NCBI RefSeq assembly: GCF_009727055.1
Contig: NC_052350.1
Location: 35,054,607-35,118,606, forward strand
Source: Benincasa hispida
Taxonomy: Eukaryota; Streptophyta; Magnoliopsida; Cucurbitales; Cucurbitaceae
Direction: 5' to 3'
Length of the DNA: 64,000 nucleotides
The position numbers and the translations under genes are program-made. The notes beneath the pieces were generated by a model. It was not told where the DNA came from, searched no databases, and saw nothing but the letters and a program-made list of their open reading frames with translations. This document shows positions 35,810-44,955 of the stretch, piece by piece; position 1 is the first letter of the stretch; each line of letters begins with the position of its first letter.

Positions 35810-37189
35810 AATTTAGTAAATAGATTATGTTCCAATTGAACAGTGGAAAAAAAGTGTCTTGAATTTAGTGGTTTTATCAAAGATAAGTGTAAAGGAGAGA
35901 GAAGTATCCAAGGAAGTTTACTTTTTGGAAAGAGAAAGGAATTTAATGTGTTCGAAACTCCTAGTTAAGTATGGTTTGAAGGCTTGATAAGAGGGGTTAC
36001 AAGGTATTTGTTTTGATCTAAAAGAAGAATACCTCATTGTCATGTGGAACTTTAGGACAATATGTGTTAGATGGAAAGATAGCTTAGGTAGGTAATTGGT
36101 ATGGAACTTTATTTTAACATAAGAATCTATTACCGAAATAGAAGGTTGAGAAGGGATAAGTTAAAATGGAGTTACTAGTAACAGTAGATGATCGAGAACT
36201 ATTAACATGGTATGTTGAGGCTTCATTAGTTAAGAGGTAAATCATTGAGGGCATTAGTAAGATTTAAGGGATTTTGAGTTTGTGTGCTAGTTGGAAACAT
36301 GAACTAGAAAGACCATCAAGTTGATTGAGAAAAGAAAATAATCCAACTCAAGGTAGACAATAATAGTACATGCACAAAAGTAAGTAAGTTGGATCTTCCA
36401 ATATAACCATTGGTGTAAGGGATAGACTCGGCAATAAAGTTGAGTTGATAGTAAGAAGTTACTAAAAGTGGGTTTAGAGTATTACAAGATAGTATGTATT
36501 CTCTTGCATGGGTAATAAGTTAACTAGCTTTAGGGAGTACGAGTAATCCAAGCTAGGACTTATGAATCAAGAAGGTTTTATTGTTAAAAAAAAATGACTT
36601 CAAGGATCAATTACGGTTATTACGAGGTTATGAAAAAGTGTTATCAATTGACTTATGCTTTAGCATCTAGGGACTTTAAAACCTCATTTTCGGGGGAAAT
36701 TTCGGACTCGTTCGCAGCGGGGTCTAAGTAATGATATGTGATTATTTCAAGCCTAAAGAATAATATGAGGATGGCTCAAGCAAGTTTTATAGCCCATGAC
36801 AACATAGAGCCTCATGATGAGTTTCTCATGAATGTGAGACTTAATTAGACAGAGTTATTCTAAGACATGTAGACCCTTGGAAAGACATCACAGTTGGCGC
36901 TTCTAGAGTAGAAGCAGTTTTCAGTTGACTAGATTTATTCTGGTATGTATCTTTAGATGACGCATTATATAGTATGACAGTTTCTTCACTGCACATATGA
37001 AGTTTTCCCAGTGACAAAATGGTAAGTTCAAACGTATGTTTTTAGTGGATAAGACTTTCTTAACTTCATGACCATTTTCACAGTTCTCAGCTCGGACGTG
37101 TAGAAGTGTTGTTGATTTTCAACATCTTAAGTTCCATAGTTATTTCTAGAAGGGGTTGTTACACCTCTTTTGGTACTAGTTTTAGCTAT
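35810..37189 (+). other. Decayed gypsy pol region, no readable domain
   Basis: Clean sequence (no indel noise) lying between the gap and the integrase remains. Short translated pieces recall gypsy pol but are too broken by stops and frameshifts to assign to protease, RT or RNase H with confidence. Confidence 0.45.
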
Positions 37190-38052
37190 GTCAAACGATG
37201 ACCCTCATTTTGCATCTAGTTTTTGAAGAGTCTTCAGTTAGCATTGGGTACTCGATTGGATTTTGGTACAATTTTTTTCACCCATAGACTGATGGTCAAA
37301 TAGAACGTCTGAACCAGATATTGGAAGATATGTTGTGCGCTTGTGCACTAGAGTTTTTCAGGGAGTTGGGACTCTCACCTGTAGTTAATGGAATTCGCAT
37401 ATAATAATAGCTATCAGCCTGCCACTGACACATTGCCATTTGAGGCCCTATATGGAAAGAGTTGTAAGTCTTCAGTATGCCAAGGTGAGGTTGGTGAAAG
37501 GAAGTTATTAGGACTTGAATTGGTGCAAACCACGAATAAGGCATTACAGAAGATCAGGGCTCGTACGCAACAATCTCAGAGCAGACAGAAAAGCTATGCT
37601 GATGTAAGAGTAAGGACTTGGAATTTGAGACTGGTGTGAAAGTGTTCTTAAAAGTAGCACCCATGAAAGGTATTATGAGGTTTGGCAAGAAAGAGAAGCT
37701 GAGTCTGAGGTTCATTGAGCCTTTCGAGGTCTTGGAGTAAATTGGCCCCGTAGTTTACCGTTTGGCTTTGCCCCCAGCATTGTGTTCAGTTCATAATGTC
37801 TTCCATGTTTCGATGCTAAGGAAGTATGTGACAGATCCGTCCCACGTAGTCGACTACGAGCCCTTACGATTGAATGATAACTTGAGCTATGAGGAGAAGC
37901 CCATAGAGATATTTGCCAGAGAAGTTAAGACATTGGCCCGCCGGAAAATTGCTTTTGTGAAAGTTTTGTGGCAGAACCACCAGTTCAGGGAAGCCACCTA
38001 GGGGCAAGAGGATGAGATGAAAGCTCAGTACCTAGAGCTTTTTCAAGAATGA
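37190..38052 (+). pseudogene. Gypsy integrase and C-terminal region, broken
   Basis: Translated pieces give a HPxTDGQ-like motif (SPIDGQIERLNQILEDMLCA), then the open frame 37388-37639 with EFAYNNSYQPATDTLPFEAL and YGKSC..GEVGERKLLG, hallmarks of the gypsy integrase core end. 37762-38001 gives VFHVSMLRKYVTDPSHVVDY and a chromovirus-type C-terminus that continues past a TAG to about 38052. Several stops and frame changes separate the parts. Live integrase inserts the DNA copy and its tail steers the target choice. Confidence 0.88.
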
Positions 38053-38132
38053 ACTTTCAAGGGAGAAAGTTCCTTGAGGAGGGAAGAACGTAACACCCGG
38101 AGTATTTTAACTTTTGAGGACGAAAGTTCTTT

Positions 38133-38145
38133 GAGGAGGGAAGAA
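38133..38145 (+). other. Polypurine tract of the gypsy element
   Basis: GAGGAGGGAAGAA sits directly before the 3' LTR start TGTAACAT. The same tract occurs 57 bp earlier (38076-38088), followed by CGTAACACCC, a mutated LTR start, so the tract plus first LTR bases are duplicated in tandem. Confidence 0.85.
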
Positions 38146-40187
38146 TGTAACATCCCACACATTTTTTTTATATAATAATGTAATTTCAGTAACGTTAAAG
38201 AGATTCAAGTTTCACTAAAACTCACCTTCAAATAAAAAACCAACAACTGTGAATCAAAATGACGAAACCCACAACGTTATGGCTAAGAGATCGAACTGAG
38301 CTAACCACAACTTACCTAGAACAAGTCCGAACGGCGAACAAGAAGAACAGCCGATGACGGTTCTGGGTCTAGCGAAGTTGAAGAAGCGGTAGCTGGTCAA
38401 ATATGAGCCTGGTGAGGTATGAGAGTAGAACGGCCAGCTCGAACAGATCTGAGTCGGTTGAGGTGCTGCGATTGGACGAGGAATTCCTCTCTCGCGCGGT
38501 GACGGGTCTGAGTGAGACAGTGAAGGAAGCGCGATGTTCAATCTGAATAGGGGTGAAGGAGGCGCACATTCGTTCGGAATGGTAGCGAGGGAGACGCGAC
38601 GGCGAAAAACTGGGCAGTGAGGGAAAATGGACATTCGTGGGTTTGGGAGGAAAGAAGGAAGAAAAATTTGGTGGGGTTTTCCGTTTGAGGAAGAAGAGGA
38701 GAGATGTAAAATGGTGGAGTTTTTTTTTTTTTTTTTAAAAAAAAAGATAATAATAAATGTAGATTGATGGGGGGTTTTAAAAATATAATAACTGATGGAG
38801 GTTTCAAATATATAAATTAAAAGACTGTCTATAAAAGAAATTTAAAAATATAAAGATATTCTTCGTTATTCGAAAAAAGGAAAAAATTATTTCCAGCCAT
38901 ATAACCTAATCCAATGGAATTTCAAATTTAATAAATTTAATTTTTTCTTTCGCGTGCCAAAAACTTTAAATTCCCATGTAATTTATACCTTGAGATCCAA
39001 AATTTCCAAAAATCCTATCGAAAAACCAAAAGGCCCCCAATTATTGAATTACCAAGGANNNNNNNNNNNNNNNNNNNNNNNNNNNNNNNNNNNNNNNNNN
39101 NNNNNNNNNNNNNNNNNNNNNNNNNNNNNNNNNNNNNNNNNNNNNNNNNNNNNNNNNNNNNNNNNNNNNNNNNNNNNNNNNNNNNNNNNNNNNNNNNNNN
39201 NNNNNNNNNNNNNNNNNNNNNNNNNNNNNNNNNNNNNNNNNNNNNNNNNNNNNNNNNNNNNNNNNNNNNNNNNNNNNNNNNNNNNNNNNNNNNNNNNNNN
39301 NNNNNNNNNNNNNNNNNNNNNNNNNNNNNNNNNNNNNNNNNNNNNNNNNNNNNNNNNNNNNNNNNNNNNNNNNNNNNNNNNNNNNNNNNNNNNNNNNNNN
39401 NNNNNNNNNNNNNNNNNNNNNNNNNNNNNNNNNNNNNNNNNNNNNNNNNNNNNNNNNNNNNNNNNNNNNNNNNNNNNNNNNNNNNNNNNNNNNNNNNNNN
39501 NNNNNNNNNNNNNNNNNNNNNNNNNNNNNNNNNNNNNNNNNNNNNNNNNNNNNNNNNNNNNNNNNNNNNNNNNNNNNNNNNNNNNNNNNNNNNNNNNNNN
39601 NNNNNNNNNNNNNNNNNNNNNNNNNNNNNNNNNNNNNNNNNNNNNNNNNNNNNNNNNNNNNNNNNNNNNNNNNNNNNNNNNNNNNNNNNNNNNNNNNNNN
39701 NNNNNNNNNNNNNNNNNNNNNNNNNNNNNNNNNNNNNNNNNNNNNNNNNNNNNNNNNNNNNNNNNNNNNNNNNNNNNNNNNNNNNNNNNNNNNNNNNNNN
39801 NNNNNNNNNNNNNNNNNNNNNNNNNNNNNNNNNNNNNNNNNNNNNNNNNNNNNNNNNNNNNNNNNNNNNNNNNNNNNNNNNNNNNNNNNNNNNNNNNTCG
39901 TGTTACTGGGACTAGACCTTTTCGCTTCCGCATCTTGAAATCTGTTATTTGGTTTTACTGTTTAAAATTTATTACTAAGGATTATTTCTTTTATAAGCCT
40001 TTGATTAGCCTTTAAGAATTTTGGGTACCCTATTAACTTTTTTAACAATTGCATTTAATAAATGCCTTATGAACTTCTCTTGTTTAATTAGCATTTATTT
40101 CAAATAACTGAGCGTTATTTTAAACTCTGTGCATGCACTTATTTTAGTAACGACCTTACCTAAGTCCTAGGGGGTCGGATCGTTACA
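38146..40187 (+). repeat. Gypsy 3' LTR containing an inverted block and a gap
   Basis: It starts TGTAACATCCCACAC and ends GGTCGGATCGTTACA before TAATC. Bases 38146-38197 are in normal order. 38198-39058 are the reverse complement of the part of the 5' LTR that follows (about 26863-27612). 39059-39897 are N, and 39898-40187 are in normal order again. The total of 2042 bp is close to the 2000-bp 5' LTR, so nothing but orientation and the N content is out of place. A 353-codon frame spanning the Ns is meaningless. Confidence 0.85.
39059..39897. other. Assembly gap of 839 N
   Basis: Run of N inside the gypsy 3' LTR. By comparison with the 5' LTR, roughly 0.9 kb of LTR (about 27612-28516 equivalent) should fill it. 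Confidence 1.
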
Positions 40188-41607
40188 TAATCACTGTTAC
40201 GTATTAACACCATTTACTGTTAACACCGATTAATTTCACTTCTTGATGTCCTAGTTAACTTGATTTGAATCTTGAACTGTCTATGAACTCATGTTTATTT
40301 GCGATTGTCCCTTGATCTGTATAGGTGAGGGTAAGCCCAGCCTCGCTACTCAATATGCCTTCCATTTCAGGGATAAGATTGGGTAGATGGTTGGGGACAT
40401 AGAATTTGCAAGATGGAATTCATTCCTACCCATTTTAGGGATAGTAGTAAGGTTGTTCGCTTAAGGGCTGATCCCGGGTCTTGAACAAGGGGCCCCATCC
40501 TCTTGTTGGCCTAAGAGAGAATGGATTTGTGATTATGATCCTAAATCAATTATTCATTAGAGAAACAATGGTACTTAAGAAGAAAAGATATAACTCAGGG
40601 ATATTTCGATATTTGACCTAGCCGAGGTTACGAACAATCTGTGAAGAGTTAACTTATTAATGATGGTTAAACCAAATGGACACATAATATATCTACAGTG
40701 AGGGGAGTGCAACTATAGGCTATAGTGGACAGTCTTGTTAGTTAACTAATGTTGATTAACTAGGTTAAAGAGTTTGATTAGTCTCGGATCATTAGAGCCC
40801 ATGATCTGTAGGTTCATCGGGTCTCCTTGCTAGCTCAATACGGACAAAATTGAAGAACTAGATGAAGTAAGAATTTGTAATGTTCAAATTCGGGTTTTAG
40901 AAAAAATTGTATTTTATATGAGATGTAATTTACAATTGATTAATTATTTTTTAGAGTATACTTGATCATTAGCATGAAAGTATTTTTTAAACTTGATTAA
41001 TGTGATTAATCAAAACTAGGTGTCTTAAACAATTTAATATATGATATTAAATTTATTTATTATATTTAATTTAAATTGTTTTGATTAAATAATTTCCAAA
41101 ATTTGAAAATTATATTTCATTTTTAATAAAAAAAAAATTAGTTAGTGAAAAAATCCAATTGTTGGATTTTCCCACTAAGTGGACAAAAGTGGTTTTTCCC
41201 AAGCTTGACACCTAGAGATCACATGCAAGTGGAGTTTGAGGTGGAAGTGGGATTTTGCATGTGTTTTCTCTACAAAAGGCTTTGTTTTTTAAATTTGCAA
41301 GACTAATGTTTCCACAACTTTTGACCTAAAATCTTCCACCTCATATCTCTTTACTCTCCTTTTTTCTATAGTAAAGTTTTCTTATTTTCACTAACATAAC
41401 GGTCCCACAACCATGTTCTTCAACTGGAGAATAGCGGGATTTACCGTTGGTGGTGTCGTTCGTGCAAGGGAGAGGAAGCTTACGGTGGAGTCTTCAAGGT
41501 TGTATTTTCTATCCCTTTGTATGCTTATTCTTGTTTTTGTTGCAATTAGAATGTTTTCGATTTCATTGCTTCTGCTGTGCATGCGTTCTTTATGTTCCAT
41601 CAAATAG

Positions 41608-42024
41608 GAGTAAGGAAAACGAGGGAGAGTAAGGAAAGTAATCGAAATAGGGGCAAAATAATCGAGTATCGTGTAACATGCTCAAACGGGTTTTGAATTC
41701 AAAATAATCGAGTATAAAGTAATTGAGCATCGAGTATGATGTTGATATGATCGAGTATACACGTGTCGATTGCAGATGTATTGAGTGACCATGAAGCTGG
41801 GTATCGAGTGACCTTTAAACATGTTTTGAATTCAAAATAATTGAGTATAAAGTTATCCAGCATCGAGTATGATGTCGATATGATCGAGTATACACGTGTC
41901 GATTGCAACTGTATCGAGTGACCATGAAGCTTGGTATCGAGTGACCGTGCATCGAGAATTGAGTAATTGGAGTAAAATAATCGAGCGCTAATAGGAGTAA
42001 GGAAAACGAGGGAGAGTAAGGAAA
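41608..42024. repeat. 387-bp tandem duplication with empty target site
   Basis: GAGTAAGGAAAACGAGGGAG plus ten more bases occur identically at 41608-41637 and 41995-42024. The sequence before the second copy (AAAATAATCGAGCGCTAATAG, ending 41994) equals the left flank of nest 1 (1852-1872). The second copy therefore shows the flanks joined without any LTR between them: an empty site about 390 bp from the filled one. The first unit also holds two 133-bp repeats. Confidence 0.88.
41691..41950. promoter_or_regulatory. Two 133-bp repeats, each with a G-box (CACGTG)
   Basis: Units start at GAATTCAAAATAAT (about 41695 and 41828) and run through GAGTATACACGTGTCGATTG to GAAGC..GGTATCGAGTGACC. CACGTG lies at 41760-41765 and 41893-41898, both as ACACGTGT. 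G-boxes bind plant bZIP and bHLH factors in light and ABA responses. The repeats are about 0.7-0.85 kb upstream of the thioredoxin f start codon. That they act on it is inference. Confidence 0.55.
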
Positions 42025-42049
42025 TGGACCAAAATAATCGAACACTTAA

Positions 42050-42569
42050 GAGAGCGTTTGAACTCCACCTATTTTAGTTGGAGCCCCAAACGTTAGCCCA
42101 CCCGGCCAACTAATAGGCCCAAACGCCTCCTTAAGTCATCCAAACACACTTTCATTCATCCACATTCTGTTTATTCAAAATTCCCTTGAGTACCCCTGTA
42201 CTCCACAATTTGTAAACAAATATCTCAAGGGCATTAATGTACTTACACACGTCCAAAAGAATGATGATTCATTTATCAACCTCCAGTCGCCATTAGAATT
42301 ATCCCTCAGCTACCACAAAGAATTAAATCACGACATTTACAATCCTAACCCCTCAACTTTCACTCAGTCCTCAACACAAGAAGGGCATTTAAGTCTTTTC
42401 ATATCCATCCATTCTCAACCACAATCCATATTTCTAAATGACTAAAACACCCCCAAGACTTGCCGCAACTCTCCCAAATCTCAAGGGTAACGTCGTAATT
42501 CAGTCATCCTCCTCCCTCGACGTCTTGTCCCTCAGCTTCACTTCACTTTCTCCTCCGCCATTTCTGAAC
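42050..42569 (+). promoter_or_regulatory. Proximal upstream region of thioredoxin f
   Basis: Non-repetitive sequence between the repeats and the 5' untranslated region. I see no unambiguous TATA box; transcription start cannot be fixed from sequence alone. ATG at 42438 opens a frame in phase with the gene (see the CDS entry). Confidence 0.45.
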
Positions 42570-42608
42570 CTTTTTCGCAATCTCTCTCTCTCTCTTTCTC
42601 TCTCTTCC
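42570..42608 (+). promoter_or_regulatory. Pyrimidine-rich 5' UTR (CT repeat) of thioredoxin f
   Basis: TCTCTCTCTCTCTTTCTCTC-type tract immediately upstream of ATG at 42609, typical of plant 5' untranslated regions close to the transcription start. Confidence 0.6.
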
Positions 42609-44955
42609 ATGGCTTTACATCTCTCTCTCTCTCCACCGTCGGTTAGATCTTCGCCGTCGTTTCCCTGCAGCGGAAGGCAGTCAATCGCCGCACTTTCCGA
42701 CTCGAAGAGTGGCTGCTTCAGTTCAAAGAGCTTGAGTATCACTAGTAGCAGGAGCATTGGTGTTTCCAGTGGAAATCGGTCCTTCAAGGTCAATTCAAGT
42801 TTGGAGATTGCCGGCGCTACTGTTGGCAAAGTCACTGAGGTCAACAAGGACACTTTCTGGCCCATTGTCAATGCCGCCGGTGATAAAACCGTTGTGCTCG
42901 ATATGTATACCCAATGGTTTGTGTTTCTGTGTCTCCATATGTCTTTTCTTCTTAATTTTGTGGTTTCTGTAGGTTACTACATGAGATTGTTCTGGATTAT
43001 GGCTGCGGATATGAATGTTCTTATATTTGTAGGTTATTTCTGGTTTACTGATTTTATTACGGAAACTAGTCGAGCTAGGCGATGCTCAGAGTAGAGCATA
43101 GATCTCGTGGTTTAAGAAATTGAAAGAAATTTTGGTTTTAATTAGATGTCTGTTTGTCAAATGATTATGAAATTTATAAAAGTAATCTCTGCAAGTTGAT
43201 GGCACTCGTATTTTTTTTAATATTGAGTTTGACTTTGATTAAAAAATTATCAGAGGAAGACAGCTTGTTTTTTTCTTCTTCTTCTTTTAAATAATAATTA
43301 AAAACTTGAAAACTGGGTTTAGTTTTGATGTGTAGCATTTTGGATTCACATCTCGGACTGGACCAACTCAAGCTTAATAGCTGAAATTTCTCGGACTATA
43401 TAAATTGTTTAATCTTAAATCATCAATTAACCCAAAAGCTTTTGAGGAGGCTAGAACTATGTGGCTCTCACATTGAATAATTTTTCTAGTATTGTAGTTT
43501 TCGAAACAATATACAGTTGAGACATCTGCTAAATACGTTCAAGGGAATTCAATAATGGGTATTCTGGCTACTGGCTAGTCAAATTTTTGTACAAAGTATT
43601 TGGAATCAAGTCTGTTTAAACTTCTTTTTTAGTTCAACAAGTGGAGAAATTATTTGGTTTAATCGCAATGTGACCGATAGTTTTTCACGGTTGGATGTAG
43701 AGGTCATTGAATAATTTTCCAACAACTAGGGGTGGGGGATTCAAACTTGTTGGCTTTTGATCCATGGCATATGCCTTTGAATTATGCTTAAGGTTGACAA
43801 GTCTATTTAAACTCTTATCAAGCAACATTTGTAGTCTATACAAGCTACATGATTGCTTGTTTCGTTTTCAATAATTTTGACATATAATGTTCTCTGTTTT
43901 AGGGTATCAGGGTGTCGCCATTTGATGATGATGCTTTTCTAATGGTGATATGGTTGCTGATTAACCCTGAAGTAGTTAATTTGATGTGGGAGTTTTAGGA
44001 AAGAAAATTTGAAAGAATCAGAAACTAGTTAGATAGAAACACAACACAATTGCTTGTTTATACTAGATGGAACATATCTTACCAAGAAAAATACTAGATA
44101 TAACATATAAGAAAAAGAATAAAATATCGATTTAACGAGCTTCATACCACAACTTGGATACAAAATAAACTTTTTCAAGTCATATAATGCAACATAGCGT
44201 AACTGAAATGTGCTTTGCCTCTAAGTCATGACCGTTTGGATCTTTCTTTTCTCTCCTTTAGCTTTAATTCCATAATGCATAAGTTTGGACTTTTTAATTT
44301 TCTGGCAGACTTTTTACTGTCTCTGTTTTCTGGCAGACTTTTCACATGCTAAACAAAAAAAAAAAAAAAAACACCCCTTGCCTTTGACAGCCTTAATATT
44401 CTGGCAGACTTTTTACTTTTGCGTCAATAACCCGATCCCCATGGCTGTGGTGATTAATTTTTGTTAGAAAGAAACTTTTCCTTGTTTTGCTGTGGAATTT
44501 CAGACTCCTTGCCACATTAATCATTTGTGAAAATCTTAGTTTCATTATTTATTGTCTCTGTTTTTGGATTCCCAAGCTTAATATCTTAATTAACTTTCTT
44601 TATTCATTCATACATGGTACACTAAAGGTGTGGACCCTGCAAAGTAATGGCCCCCAAATTTCAAGAATTGTCTGAGAAATATCTTGACGTTGTCTTTCTA
44701 AAGCTCGACTGCAACCAAGACAATAAGGTTCGTTTCACGATCCCTACTTTCTTGCTAGAGCTTAGGAATGTATTTTGCATAGTTTCATGTAAGAACACTT
44801 GAATTCTCTTTATTTGGCAGCCATTGGCAAAGGAACTTGGGATAAAAGTTGTGCCAACTTTCAAAATTCTAAAGGATAACAAGGTTGTTAAAGAAGTAAC
44901 TGGGGCAAAGTTTGATGATTTGGTTCATGCCATTGATACTGTAAGATCCAGCTGA
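42609..44955 (+). CDS. TRXF: Thioredoxin f, chloroplastic (exons 42609-42916, 44628-44727, 44821-44955)
   Basis: The spliced frame encodes 180 residues, the usual length for plastid thioredoxin f. Residues 1 to about 65 are a Ser-rich transit peptide (MALHLSLSPPSVRSSPSFPC...). The mature domain follows from about VGKVTEVNKDTFWPIV. The active site WCGPC is residues 103-107; the Trp codon is split TG/G by intron 1. Cys131 in LKLDCNQDN is the extra Cys characteristic of the f type. Pro148 in VVPTF is the cis-proline. The protein ends HAIDTVRSS. Introns have GT/AG ends: 42917-44627 (1711 bp) and 44728-44820 (93 bp). Reduced by ferredoxin-thioredoxin reductase, it activates Calvin-cycle enzymes such as fructose-1,6-bisphosphatase in the stroma in the light. 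An in-phase ATG at 42438 would add 57 residues. I chose 42609 because the transit peptide begins there and the extension covers the CT-rich tract. Confidence 0.95.
42917..44627 (+). other. Intron 1 of thioredoxin f
   Basis: 1711 bp, GT at the donor (CCAATG/GTTTGT) and AG at the acceptor (ACTAAAG/GTGTGG). AT-rich. It holds three copies of TTCTGGCAGACTTTT (about 44299, 44328 and 44399), a small local duplication, and a 17-base A tract near 44355. No coding sequence or complete transposon seen. Confidence 0.85.

Larger units (their letters stand above)
26811..40187 (+). mobile_element. Ty3/gypsy (Tekay/Del-like) element, degenerate, TSD TAATC
   Basis: It is flanked by TAATC at 26806-26810 and 40188-40192. 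The 5' LTR is 26811-28810, the tRNA-Met primer site 28813-28825, the integrase remains 37190-38052, the polypurine tract 38133-38145 and the 3' LTR 38146-40187. The interior contains a duplicated block (29546 to about 35500) that looks like an assembly artefact. Without it the internal region is about 3.4 kb and heavily decayed. The LTR start TGTAACAT and end GTTACA, the purine-rich GAGGAGGGAAGAA just before the LTR, and the integrase C-terminus point to the chromovirus Tekay/Del group. Confidence 0.85.
1873..41602 (+). mobile_element. Outermost copia-type solo LTR (family II), split in three pieces
   Basis: The LTR begins TGTTGGGTTGTATGTCC at 1873 and ends GTTCCATCA at 41602. It is bounded by the 5-bp target duplication AATAG (1868-1872 and 41603-41607). 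The pieces are 1873-1998, 26605-26810 and 40193-41602, together about 1.74 kb. Joined, they follow the same order as the intact family II LTR at 20646-22511 (for example CTATTGT followed by ATGAATACTTGGAC matches CTATTGT-ATGAGTACTTGAAC there). The interruptions are a copia element (about 1999-26604) and a Ty3/gypsy element (26811-40187). No internal region belongs to it, so it is called a solo LTR. Confidence 0.85.

Noticed and set aside
38954..40015. 353-codon frame
   Set aside because: Most of it is a run of N; the ends are LTR sequence.
42500..42871. 123-codon minus-strand frame
   Set aside because: Shadow of the thioredoxin f first exon and its CT-rich leader.
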